Source: Morganella morganii (GTDB taxonomy: Bacteria; Pseudomonadota; Gammaproteobacteria; Enterobacterales; Enterobacteriaceae). Taken from it: a DNA stretch of 64,000 nt. The first letter of the stretch is position 1. Each line of letters starts with the position of its first letter. The notes beneath the pieces are model-generated. The model saw only the letters and a list, made by a program, of their open reading frames with translations. It was not told the origin of the DNA and ran no database searches. The position numbers and the translations under genes are program-made. The stretch is taken from contig NZ_CP069157.1 of the NCBI RefSeq assembly GCF_019243775.1, forward strand, positions 2,108,001-2,172,000, written 5' to 3'. Of this stretch, positions 17,923-25,434 are shown piece after piece.

Positions 17923-18438
17923 TTATATGCAGTAAATATCCGGGAACAGCGCTGAAACAACGCCGGTCTCCGGGCGGAGTGTACGGGTAAACGTCACATT
18001 GAAATCAAAAGAAGGTGCCTGTCTGTAATGCCCCTGGTCATCAGCCAGATACGGCACCCGGATAGCACCGGCGCGCTGAACGCCGACTCCCTGTTTATTC
18101 AGCACACCGGTAAAGGGCAGTGAATTCACAATCATCCTGACTGCGGCCACAATATCACCGGCGGTATGTGTCTGAGATTCAGTAATAAACCCCTGAACCT
18201 GGTATTTTTTTTCAGTTATCTGGCTTTCGGTATGATTGGCATTCTGCCCGCGGACGGCATAACTGCGTTTCTGCCATCCTGCCGGTGTCTCACCAACAGG
18301 ATAAAAGGCAATAAAATCCTCTCCGGAGATATGATTTTCCGGAAAGAAACCCGCCTTAACGCCCGTGGTAATACCGTGATTTTTCAGCTCAGTAACCAGC
18401 TGGTTATAAATAATTAATTCAATGTCTTTATCATTCAT
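17923..18438 (-). CDS. Tail terminator / gateway protein
   Basis: About 171 residues from the ATG at 18438 (MNDKDIELIIYNQLVTELK), which follows a GAGGTAAG ribosome site. The middle has HISGEDFIAFYPVGETPAG and KKYQVQGFITESQTHTAGD, and the end has FNVTFTRTLRPETGV. It precedes the sheath, the slot of tail terminator/gateway proteins that cap the tail at the head end. In a headless particle it would close the tube. A longer frame to 18519 runs through the upstream terminator and is unlikely. Confidence 0.72.
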   Translation of the reverse strand: MNDKDIELIIYNQLVTELKNHGITTGVKAGFFPENHISGEDFIAFYPVGETPAGWQKRSYAVRGQNANHTESQITEKKYQVQGFITESQTHTAGDIVAAVRMIVNSLPFTGVLNKQGVGVQRAGAIRVPYLADDQGHYRQAPSFDFNVTFTRTLRPETGVVSALFPDIYCI

Positions 18439-18489
18439 TCTTACCTCAGTGCCTGTGAATACTCTCTGCCTCCTGTCCGGCCATAAAAA

Positions 18490-18511
18490 AGCCCTGCTCA
18501 CAGGCAGGGCT
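18490..18511 (-). terminator. Late-operon terminator upstream of the tail genes
   Basis: Eight-base stem AGCCCTGC/GCAGGGCT with a 6-nt loop and a run of six T on the minus strand, about 50 bp before the first tail gene. A strong terminator before the structural genes and after a Q-like gene is the tR' arrangement of lambdoid late operons: transcripts would stop here unless Q modifies the polymerase. Confidence 0.8.
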
Positions 18512-18627
18512 GAACACACCGTATTTCGGTGCAGTGATATAATGACAGATAAATAATGATTTAATTTCCGTCAGGAAACCGTATATTAATGGTATCCGCC
18601 ATATACCATAAAACCGGAACCGGCATC

Positions 18628-19152
18628 ATGGATAACGATTACAACAGTAAATCAACACAGGAATTGGCTGATGGTTTAGCGCTGTACCTGAAACAAGGTT
18701 ATATCAACCCGTTATATTTCAACTGGGATTGTGAAGACGAGGGTGCAGAAGAAGCGGGTTTTTATCTGGATGCGCTTTCTGTACGTGACCCTGATTTATC
18801 CTGTGAATTCCGGAAAAAAATAATGGAATCACCGGTAATCAGTAATGATTATTTTAAATCCCAATGTATGGAATATTTACTGCTGTCATCAGATAAACAC
18901 CGTGAGTATGTTATTCAGTATTTATCCGGCCATTACGATGTATTACCGGTTTCTGTGCTGCAAAAAGCGATGTTTTATTTTTATTGTGCAAAGCGTGATC
19001 CTGATGACAATGATGTTGTTCCGGATTCATTGATAGTAAAACTCAAATCCCGCTATCATACCGTTAAAGATAACAAAGACGTCATGGCTTATGAACTGAC
19101 TGAACTGAAAGAAACCGGCGACGACTTTTGCGCGGCATATCCTTCACCGTAA
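18628..19152 (+). CDS. Hypothetical acidic protein, opposite strand inside the tail locus
   Basis: About 174 residues from the ATG at 18628 (MDNDYNSKSTQELADGLALY). Acidic, helical, with YFNWDCEDEGAEEAGFYLDA, CMEYLLLSSDKHREYVIQYL and FYFYCAKRDPDDNDVVPDSL; the repeated helix-turn pattern recalls HEAT-like or immunity-protein folds, but no family is recognised. It is the only plus-strand gene in the locus and lies between Q and the late terminator. Its 3' end abuts a 58-bp duplicate of the end of Q, suggesting insertion. AT-rich codon use also differs from the tail genes. Confidence 0.7.
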   Translation: MDNDYNSKSTQELADGLALYLKQGYINPLYFNWDCEDEGAEEAGFYLDALSVRDPDLSCEFRKKIMESPVISNDYFKSQCMEYLLLSSDKHREYVIQYLSGHYDVLPVSVLQKAMFYFYCAKRDPDDNDVVPDSLIVKLKSRYHTVKDNKDVMAYELTELKETGDDFCAAYPSP

Positions 19153-19157
19153 GATGC

Positions 19158-19215
19158 AATTCGTCATTTTTTACAGATTAGCATGCTGTTTGCGGCCGCA
19201 CTAATGTGCTCCGGA
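19158..19215. repeat. 58-bp direct repeat, copy 1 (duplicate of the Q gene 3' end)
   Basis: Matches 19281-19338 at 55 of 58 positions, including the NotI-like GCGGCCGC core. Copy 2 contains the last 12 codons and stop of the Q-like gene. Copy 1 is a displaced duplicate 123 bp downstream, next to the end of the plus-strand gene. Confidence 0.85.
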
Positions 19216-19245
19216 CTGCGGAAAAACATCCCGCCATAATGACAA

Positions 19246-19272
19246 AAAGGCACTCAGAATCTGAATGCCTTT
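19246..19272. terminator. Bidirectional terminator after Q and the plus-strand gene
   Basis: Seven-base stem AAAGGCA/TGCCTTT with an inner TCAG/CTGA pairing, between the two copies of the direct repeat. It could end the plus-strand gene (stop 19152) and also act on transcripts leaving Q on the minus strand, where it is followed by TTTTTGTC. Confidence 0.65.
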
Positions 19273-19280
19273 CAATATGT

Positions 19281-19338
19281 AATTCGTTATTTTTTACAGA
19301 TTAGCATGCCGTTTGCGGCCGCACCAATGTGCTCCGGA
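19281..19338. repeat. 58-bp direct repeat, copy 2 (inside the Q-like gene)
   Basis: Copy within the 3' end of the Q-like gene and its stop codon (19301-19303); see 19158-19215 for the displaced copy. The two copies differ at three positions. Confidence 0.85.
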
Positions 19339-19732
19339 CATCAGGATAGGCTTTATATAAACTATCCATATCCAGTTGCACTGCCAGTGTTTCCAGACAA
19401 CCAAAAATAAAGCTTTCCGCGCTCTGTACCTGTTTACGGATTTCATCCTCGCGGACTTTATATTTACGCCCGATCGCCCGCTTGCTCATCCCTTTCACGT
19501 AATAATCCGTAATATAGTCGCGTTCACGTTCCAGACCGGCCGTCCCCAGCATGGATACACAACGATCGATAACCCGGCCATCCTCATCGCTGCATGAGGG
19601 TCTCTGTTTACTGCTGTTCTGAGCAAGTTCCCGGAATCCGGATGAAACACGGGCCCAGCCCATGCCCGCACAGTGACCACCCGCTGCCCAACCGCCCCAG
19701 TGCAACAGTATCGTCTGAATGTCTCTGCTCAT
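19301..19732 (-). CDS. Q-like antitermination protein
   Basis: About 143 residues from the ATG at 19732 (MSRDIQTILLHWGGWAAGG), which follows an AGGTGA ribosome site. The HWGGWA start, PSCSDEDGRVIDRCV, the DYYVKGMSKRAIGRKYKV helix-turn-helix and the VQSAESFIFGCLETL helix place it in the phage Q antiterminator family; a relative lies in the prophage at 58374 (shared WGx[16 protein letters not shown] and YYVxG motifs). It is expected to load at a late promoter and let polymerase pass the terminator at 18490-18511, switching on the tail genes. The gene is preceded by a LexA-box promoter. Confidence 0.83.
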   Translation of the reverse strand: MSRDIQTILLHWGGWAAGGHCAGMGWARVSSGFRELAQNSSKQRPSCSDEDGRVIDRCVSMLGTAGLERERDYITDYYVKGMSKRAIGRKYKVREDEIRKQVQSAESFIFGCLETLAVQLDMDSLYKAYPDVRSTLVRPQTAC

Positions 19733-19838
19733 AATATTCACCTGTATAGTATCCGTATTTATTTCCCGGTATCAGCTACTCTTCAGTGCCCGCTCAGGTC
19801 GCCGGGACACTGACAGAAAAAGCCCGCCCGAGAGGGGG

Positions 19839-19854
19839 CTGGATAAATATACAG
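19839..19854 (-). promoter_or_regulatory. LexA (SOS) box upstream of the Q-like gene
   Basis: CTGGATAAATATACAG on the plus strand fits CTG-N10-CAG with an AT-rich centre. It lies 107 bp before the Q-like start and overlaps the -10 of the predicted promoter, so LexA binding should block it. Confidence 0.75.
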
Positions 19855-19875
19855 TATTTTTATGGATGATGTTAA
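19846..19875 (-). promoter_or_regulatory. Predicted sigma70 promoter of the Q-like gene
   Basis: On the minus strand TTAACA (19870-19875), an 18-bp spacer, and TATATT (19846-19851). The -10 is inside the LexA box. A GC-rich AGCCC/GGGCT hairpin with five T starts almost at the predicted first base (19821-19840), too early to be an ordinary terminator. Confidence 0.6.
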
Positions 19876-19943
19876 TCTGCTCCGGAAATAACAGGGAGAT
19901 TAGCCTTGTGAATATCCGGAGCAACTATCAGTGAAACACAGAA

Positions 19944-20630
19944 TTAGTGGTTATCTGACGGTGAAATAACCTTCACGCCTTTTATTGCCGTCACATCGAT
20001 TAGTACCGGTGTATGGTGATGCCCGGTTTCGGCATAAAACATTTCGCCGGTAACAGAGACCTGCTGATTAAGATAATGCTGATTTTTGCTGTAAAAATCA
20101 CCTCTTACTATCAACTGAAACTGGTCATTACTGCCCCAGTCCGGACTGTCTTTTATACAGGTCAAAGGTGCTTTGGTAAAAAGAACCCAATACGGCTCCG
20201 GTTCATCGCCCTCTTCCACGCTTTCATAATTTGGCGGCCCCGGAAATACAACACGTTTCAGTGTACCGGTTAATGTCACCTGCTGCCCGTCCTCGTAGCA
20301 TATCTGCGCTGACGCCGGATTTTTACTGTCAGCAATATTCCGGAACAGCACAGATGATTTTTTATACCATTCCAGCTGGCATGCTTCTGTATCACAATTC
20401 TGTAATCTCAGTTTCCGGTTTTCTCTGACAATTTTTCTAAACTCATCACTGTTTCCGGTGATTTTTTTTGCCTGCAGGTAATCTGCATATAATTCATCAT
20501 CTGCCTGAGATAATGACGGACTATCGCACACCAGTTTTTCTGTTTTACTCTGTGCTTTACTGCAATCAAAGCTGACTGCAAAAGACGCAGATGAAAATAG
20601 CAAACAGGATATAACCACCACTTTTTTCAT
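19944..20630 (-). CDS. Secreted LprI-like N-terminal and DUF4431 domain protein
   Basis: About 228 residues from the ATG at 20630 (MKKVVVISCLLFSSASFAVS, a signal peptide), after an AAGG ribosome site. Residues about 20-90 (FDCSKAQSKTEKLVCDSPSL, LSQADDELYADYLQAKK) match the LprI/DUF1311 domain, known from a lysozyme-inhibitor lipoprotein and from many periplasmic proteins. The C-terminal half (QQVTLTGTLKRVVFPGPPNY, DEPEPYWVLFTKAPLTC) matches DUF4431. It should act in the periplasm; lysozyme inhibition is possible but not shown. The gene is alone beside the tail locus. Confidence 0.8.
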   Translation of the reverse strand: MKKVVVISCLLFSSASFAVSFDCSKAQSKTEKLVCDSPSLSQADDELYADYLQAKKITGNSDEFRKIVRENRKLRLQNCDTEACQLEWYKKSSVLFRNIADSKNPASAQICYEDGQQVTLTGTLKRVVFPGPPNYESVEEGDEPEPYWVLFTKAPLTCIKDSPDWGSNDQFQLIVRGDFYSKNQHYLNQQVSVTGEMFYAETGHHHTPVLIDVTAIKGVKVISPSDNH

Positions 20631-20899
20631 ACCAGACCTTCTGTTTCCCGGTGACAGCTTACAAAGATAAAAACCAGACATCAGCGGCTGTTATCCCTTA
20701 ACTCTCCGTTATTGTGCCACAGGAGAAATCACATTTAACGCAGGTCAGGTCACAGATAATATCCGTATGACTTATTTTTAAGCATGGATACCTTATCATA
20801 ATGACTACCTAAAAAAATCAAGCTGCCGATTAGTTTTGGTAAGTAATGATACTTATGTTAAATTGTCTGTACCACCTCAGTTCACGGGAAAGAGACAGC
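20631..20899. other. Intergenic between divergent genes
   Basis: About 270 bp between the LprI-like gene and the divergent glycosyltransferase. It is AT-rich near 20760-20870 and should hold both promoters. No further gene or clear terminator seen. Confidence 0.5.
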
Positions 20900-21978
20900 A
20901 TGTCTGACATAACCAAAATCATCATTGCCGGTCGTAACATCAGCGGTTTTGGCGGCATGGAAACCGTATTCAGTACATTCAGCAGATTACTGACTGAATC
21001 CGGGAAAAACTATCAGATATCTTTCGTCTTTTTTAATGAACTGAATAATAGTGTTGACGATACGTGGCTCGGTAATAACCCGTTTACACGCTTTAGTTCA
21101 TCACTAAAAAACGGGAAGCTGAAGAGAGTTTATTTTGCCTGTCAATTCGCTTCTGTTATTAAAAAAATAAATCCGGATTATGTCATTGCCTTTGATTCTG
21201 TTGGTTGTTATATTTCAAGACTGGCTTTGCGCTTCGCATTTAAAAGAATTCCATTGTTCTCGTGGAATCATTTCTCTGTCACCGGCTCATATAAAGCCAA
21301 ATATATCAGGCTGACGGATAAACACCTGTCTATCAGTAGTGGTATAGCAACTCAGTTATCAGAAATGGGTATCAACCCTGCGGATATTTATACGATCTAC
21401 AACCCGGTTCCGGAACAATCTGGAACAATCAGCTGTGGCAATGCGATAAATTTTTTATATGTCGGTCGCTTAATGTGCGGAGGACAAAAAAAACATGAGG
21501 GAGTTGTTCAGCGCATTATCCGGTGTTCATGGTGACTGGAAATTGCATATCGTCGGCTCCGGCGATGACTCCGAAATAAAAAAAATTAACCAGCCTGGCT
21601 CACGATCTGAAAATAGACGATAAAATCATCTGGCATGGCTGGCAATCAAGCCCGTGGAATTACATAGAACAAGAAATAAAAAATGTCTCTGCGCTTATTT
21701 TAACATCCGCATACGAAGGATTGCCGATGGTGCTGTGTGAGGCAAACAGCTATGGTATTTATACTGTCAGTTCAGACTGTCCGACAGGACCTGCAGATAT
21801 TATTCGTCCGTATGTAAATGGTGAATTATATCCTGTCGGAGATAATAAAAAACTCGCTGACATTCTGAATAAAATCGTTTCCGGGGAAACAGAAATAAAT
21901 CATACCGTGATAAAAAACTCCATTTCACCGTTTTATGAAGATAAATATCTTGCAAGGGTTTCGGATATATTTAAATGA
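20900..21978 (+). pseudogene. Glycosyltransferase family 4, broken by two A-tract frameshifts
   Basis: Starts MSDITKIIIAGRNISGFGGM after GGAAAGAGA. Frame 1 runs to VGRLMCGGQKK, frame 2 carries MRELFSALSGVHGDWKLHIV, and frame 3 carries IWHGWQSSPWNYIEQ and EGLPMVLCEANSYG (the EX7E motif of retaining GT4 enzymes). Joined, the protein is about 358 residues, the size of LPS galactosyl/glucosyltransferases. Both breaks lie at A8 tracts (21486-21493 and 21578-21585), and removing one A from each restores one frame. It may be a pseudogene, a phase-variable LPS gene, or a sequencing artefact. Confidence 0.78.
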
Positions 21979-22075
21979 TAACTCTGCATTTTTCAGCCAC
22001 AAACAGCCGATACACCATCAATAGTTATTTAGTATTCATAAATTCACATGACAATATCACAATATTATTTCACTA

Positions 22076-22660
22076 TCACTGGCACTCGGCCCATTGCTCA
22101 GTGGTTTTAGTTTTGAAATCTGAAACAGCGTATTCTTTATAATCCACTGACATGACATAAACAGTTTTATCATCCTGCTCAAAGTAATAACCATTCTTTT
22201 TTGTTTTCATCTTCGGACTGGAGATTTTACTGCCGTCAGGCCTGAACGCAGTGAATGCTGAGTTGCTCAATGATACCGTGGAGTGAAATCGGCCTTGCAT
22301 AGGGCCCATGGCATCACCAACGATCACAGCCTTAGAATAAATACAATTATAAGCAACACCAGAACCGATTGAACCGCCACTGCCAGAAGACCTGCCAGCC
22401 AATGATGCCGCGCTTACTCCGCCTGTTGCTGCCACTGTTGAGCCGTGCAGAGATTTTTTACTATTAGTTGATATGGATTTATTACTATAATTCTTTGTGC
22501 TGTAACTGTTTGCTGTTCCTATCCTGCAAACTTTGTTTGCTGATATACATGAGTTGCCGCAGGGAATTCCTTTCTTGCAATTTTTAGCCAAAGCATCAGA
22601 CAAGAATAATAAGGGAGATAATGCCACTAAACAGACAACAGTTATTTTCAAATTAGCCAT
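22076..22660 (-). CDS. Secreted protein with a Cys-rich CKKGIPCGNSCIS motif
   Basis: About 194 residues from the ATG at 22660 (MANLKITVVCLVALSPLLFL, a signal peptide ending near ALA), after a GGAG ribosome site. The mature start KNCKKGIPCGNSCISANKVC is a short four-Cys motif found in several phage and host secreted proteins of unknown role. A Ser/Gly-rich linker and a C-terminal beta domain (AFTAFRPDGSKIS, TVYVMSVDYKEYAVSDFK) follow. It lies just outside the tRNA fragment, on the host side of the prophage end. Function unknown. Confidence 0.68.
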   Translation of the reverse strand: MANLKITVVCLVALSPLLFLSDALAKNCKKGIPCGNSCISANKVCRIGTANSYSTKNYSNKSISTNSKKSLHGSTVAATGGVSAASLAGRSSGSGGSIGSGVAYNCIYSKAVIVGDAMGPMQGRFHSTVSLSNSAFTAFRPDGSKISSPKMKTKKNGYYFEQDDKTVYVMSVDYKEYAVSDFKTKTTEQWAECQ

Positions 22661-22746
22661 CACACTACTCCAATAATCAGTTTCCCTAATGTTAATCGTC
22701 AGGTGGTGCAAAGGAAAGCAAAACGGTGTGAACATTTGAGGTAGGC

Positions 22747-22795
22747 GGCAACAAGAAAAGCCCGCGATATCAAAGATATCGCGGGCTTTTCTTGT

Positions 22796-22799
<4 letters not shown>
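22747..22799 (-). terminator. 25-bp perfect inverted repeat, terminator after the tRNA fragment
   Basis: Arms 22747-22771 and 22775-22799 are perfectly complementary with an AAA loop. On the minus strand it follows the tRNA 3' end and would stop transcription; its outer end overlaps the tRNA acceptor stem sequence. Confidence 0.8.
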
Positions 22800-22842
<43 letters not shown>

Positions 22843-22860
22843 AGTTTTGTTTTTTAATCA

Positions 22861-23041
22861 ATTAGATACCGCATTAAATCACGCTTTCACATCCCAACAA
22901 TTAAAAAGATTGAAAAGGTATAAAGCACATCTTAAACCATTTGTGTCCCAAATATGTCCCATCACTTCTACCAACAGCTATACACCCATCATTTAAACAA
23001 TTTGCATATTTGCGACAACTCTTTGTCTAACTGGGACTACA
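22861..23041. other. Phage arm of the attachment site
   Basis: About 180 AT-rich bp with no gene, between the tRNA fragment and umuC. It contains two GTGTCCC-like/ATGTCCC motifs (about 22942-22962), a sequence common near tRNA attachment sites and possibly integrase arm-type sites. Confidence 0.4.
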
Positions 23042-24304
23042 TTAACTTTTTACCACCGGCAACTGACTAAAATTTGTTGTGTATGCCGGTGACAACATTT
23101 CGCGCTTCATCTTGTATCCGCTGTCACTGCCTTTACCGGCAAACCACACACGGCCCAGCCCACTGTTGTTTATTGTGTCGATGGTCTTCATCAGCTCGTC
23201 GCTGTTTTTGAATGGCTGCCTGGTGGCGAACATATCGAACTGAGTGACGGCTGAATCAGTGAAATCTGACAGGATGATGCCCGCCTTATAATACCGGTAC
23301 CCGTCACACCAGATACTATCCAGTGCTCTCGTGGCAGCATTGATGATGTCCCGCGTGTCGCAGCTGGGATACTCGAGTGAAATATTTGCACTGTTCGCAT
23401 AATCCGGCCCGTTCGCGTGCCTGCTGGTCTGCACAAACAACCCGATCATCCGGCAGCGCTGCTTTTCTTCCCGGAGTTTTTCGGCTGACCGCTCGGCATA
23501 TTCACACACGGCCTTTCTCATTGTGACAATATCCGTCACTTTGGTACCGAATGATCGGGAGCAGAGGATCTGCTGTTTCACCTTTCTGACTTCTTCCAGC
23601 TTGATGCAGGGTTCTCCGTTCAGTTCCCGCAGCGTACGCTCAGTAATAACACCGAAAGTTTTACGGATAGTCGCCGGTGCGGCGTTCGCCAAATCTAATG
23701 CAGTGCGAATCCCCATGGTGTTCAGTCTGGCCGATATTCGCCGACCGATACCCCACACTTCACTGACCGGTATCAGTGCCAGTAACTTACGCTGGCGCAG
23801 CCTATCAGAAAGGTCGACCACTCCGCCGGTTTTTTTCCATGTTTTTGCTGCATGGTTGGCAAGTTTTGCGAGTGTCTTTGTCGGTGCAATGCCAACACCG
23901 ACCGGAAGGTGTGTTTTCTGCAGAATAGCAGCCTGTATCTCACAGCCGTAATCTTCCGGGCTGAATATCCTGGTCATGCCGGTAAAATCGAGAAAGGCTT
24001 CGTCTATAGAATAGATTTCTGTGGCGGGTGCGAAAGATGAGAGCAATGTCATCACACGGCTGCTCATATCGCCGTACAACGCATAATTTGAGCTGAATAC
24101 TGTCACATTGTTTTTATAACAAAAATCGCGACACTCATAATACAGTGCCCCCATTTTGATGCCGAGGGCTTTCGCCTCTGCTGACCTGGCGATCACGCAG
24201 CCATCATTATTGCTCAGGACGATAACCGGCTTACCTGTCAGATCGGGCCGGAATACTCTTTCACAGCTGGTGTAAAAGCTGTTTACATCCACCAGCGCAA
24301 ACAT
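23042..24304 (-). CDS. umuC: UmuC-like error-prone DNA polymerase V subunit
   Basis: 420 residues from the ATG at 24304, which overlaps the umuD stop (ATGA). Y-family polymerase motifs are intact: [17 protein letters not shown] (first catalytic Asp), [27 protein letters not shown] (catalytic Asp-Glu), then [20 protein letters not shown], and the little-finger region to the end. Length matches E. coli UmuC (422). With UmuD' it performs translesion synthesis after SOS induction. The pair is at the attachment end of the prophage, where it could raise mutation rates during stress. Confidence 0.93.
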   Translation of the reverse strand: MFALVDVNSFYTSCERVFRPDLTGKPVIVLSNNDGCVIARSAEAKALGIKMGALYYECRDFCYKNNVTVFSSNYALYGDMSSRVMTLLSSFAPATEIYSIDEAFLDFTGMTRIFSPEDYGCEIQAAILQKTHLPVGVGIAPTKTLAKLANHAAKTWKKTGGVVDLSDRLRQRKLLALIPVSEVWGIGRRISARLNTMGIRTALDLANAAPATIRKTFGVITERTLRELNGEPCIKLEEVRKVKQQILCSRSFGTKVTDIVTMRKAVCEYAERSAEKLREEKQRCRMIGLFVQTSRHANGPDYANSANISLEYPSCDTRDIINAATRALDSIWCDGYRYYKAGIILSDFTDSAVTQFDMFATRQPFKNSDELMKTIDTINNSGLGRVWFAGKGSDSGYKMKREMLSPAYTTNFSQLPVVKS

Positions 24305-24720
24305 CACTGCGCCCGATGGATGATGTAGGTGACCACACCGAAAATCTGTAAATCTTGTTCACTGCTGATTACGATAGGCTGATAATCCGGATTCATCGGG
24401 ATCAGCATAGGTACCGGTGACAGTTGCAATTTTTTGACAGTAAACTCTCCGTCAAAACTGGCAATCACAATATCCCCCTCTGCCGCAGTTACCGCGCTGT
24501 CCACGATAACCACATCACCGTCAAAGATATTCGCATCTATCATCGAACTACCTTCAACCCTGAGTAAATAGGTACTTTCCGGGTGTCGGATCAGTTCACT
24601 GTTCAGGTTTATGCGTTCCTCGATATAGTCCGTCGCCGGTGACGGGAACCCAGCGGGGACATGTTCCAGGAACAGAGGCAATGTCAGAATTGTATCATCG
24701 TTGATCTTGACAAGTTTCAT
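24304..24720 (-). CDS. umuD: UmuD-like S24 peptidase, polymerase V subunit
   Basis: 138 residues. The Ala-Gly cleavage site (near residues 23-24, before [16 protein letters not shown]), the catalytic Ser in [13 protein letters not shown] (about Ser59) and Lys in [10 protein letters not shown] (about Lys96) fit the UmuD self-cleaving family. RecA-stimulated removal of the N-terminus gives active UmuD'. It is the first gene of an umuDC operon under the LexA box at 24737-24752. Confidence 0.93.
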   Translation of the reverse strand: MKLVKINDDTILTLPLFLEHVPAGFPSPATDYIEERINLNSELIRHPESTYLLRVEGSSMIDANIFDGDVVIVDSAVTAAEGDIVIASFDGEFTVKKLQLSPVPMLIPMNPDYQPIVISSEQDLQIFGVVTYIIHRAQ

Positions 24721-24736
24721 ACTCAGAACCGATTAA

Positions 24737-24752
24737 CTGTATATATATACAG
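24737..24752 (-). promoter_or_regulatory. LexA (SOS) box of umuDC
   Basis: CTGTATATATATACAG, a perfect consensus LexA site inside a 20-bp palindrome, 17 bp before the umuD start. It should give tight SOS control. Confidence 0.92.
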
Positions 24753-25167
24753 TTAATGATAGAGAAATTTGACCGTCTCATCAATCTGATTTTTACTAAT
24801 CTTATGCGTCACATATTTTACTCGTTGAAATCAAATCGGGCAGTCCGCTATAAGCGAAGAACGAATATTGCTAACAGCATTCTGTGTGAATCAATGGGGA
24901 GCAGGCCAAAGTTAAAAAAAAGGAGCTTTATGAAATAAATCACACTTTATCGTATGGTACATACCCATATTTAAATTGTGTGCTAACATTCGTTCTGTAA
25001 ATACCTTTCAACTCAACCCGAGGCTTTGATGCTGGAGAATGTAATCATCCGATAATCAGCTTACCGACCTTTTCAGGCCGGACTGATTATCAATGCGCCG
25101 AAATCGAATGCGGACACCGCTATGTGTTTGCACGTTTTGCACATGATGATTAAACAGGTTTTCCAGT
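24753..25167. other. Intergenic between umuDC and yjhX
   Basis: About 415 bp. No supported gene; a 60-codon plus-strand frame from 24756 begins inside the LexA promoter region and looks non-coding. It contains a 9-bp inverted repeat GATAATCAG/CTGATTATC (25051-25059 and 25083-25091), perhaps an operator or attenuator for the yjhX operon. Base composition changes near 25000 from AT-rich to the more GC-rich yjhX block, suggesting a separate origin. Confidence 0.5.
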
Positions 25168-25425
25168 ATGAATTTATCCCGTCAGGAACAACGTACCTTA
25201 CACGTTCTCGCTAAAGGTAGTCGTATCGCGCAAGTCCGAGATACGTCTGGCCGCCTCATCGCCGTTGAATGCTACACCCGCGAAGGGCTGTTGCTTACCG
25301 ACTGCACCCTTGCCACCTTCAAAAAACTCAAAACCAAAAAACTTATCAAGTCCGTTAACGGTCAGCCGTACAGCATCAACACTACCGGGCTGAATAACGT
25401 TCGCGCACAGCTTGATAACCGCTAA
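25168..25425 (+). CDS. yjhX: YjhX family toxin (TopAI-like topoisomerase I inhibitor)
   Basis: 85 residues, almost identical in pattern to E. coli Yjh[61 protein letters not shown] and an end in RAQLDNR. In E. coli this small protein (TopAI) binds topoisomerase I and is neutralised by the neighbouring GNAT-like YjhQ. No YjhQ is present here; the next gene, 9 bp downstream, is a double methyltransferase. The TopAI activity is known for the E. coli homologue only. Confidence 0.9.
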   Translation: MNLSRQEQRTLHVLAKGSRIAQVRDTSGRLIAVECYTREGLLLTDCTLATFKKLKTKKLIKSVNGQPYSINTTGLNNVRAQLDNR

Positions 25426-25434
25426 GGAGGCATG

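Larger units (their letters stand above)
6865..19875 (-). mobile_element. Contractile-tail locus, probable R-type tailocin
   Basis: A continuous minus-strand set of tail genes (terminator/gateway protein, sheath, tube, chaperone pair, tape measure, baseplate hub, spike, wedge, J and I proteins, fibre, fibre chaperone) framed by terminators, with a Q-like regulator and LexA-box promoter at the upstream end. No portal, capsid, terminase, replication or integrase gene is present. Complete tail plus missing head is the pattern of R-type tailocins. A tail-only prophage remnant is the main alternative. No lysis gene was found inside the locus, which weakens the tailocin reading unless lysis is supplied in trans. 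Confidence 0.7.

Noticed and set aside
19816..19840. Hairpin with T run as an attenuator before Q
   Set aside because: It begins at the predicted first transcribed base, leaving too little RNA for normal termination; kept only as a note on the promoter.
24756..24938. 60-codon plus-strand frame after the umuD LexA box
   Set aside because: No ribosome site, basic random-looking translation, and it begins inside the umuD promoter region.
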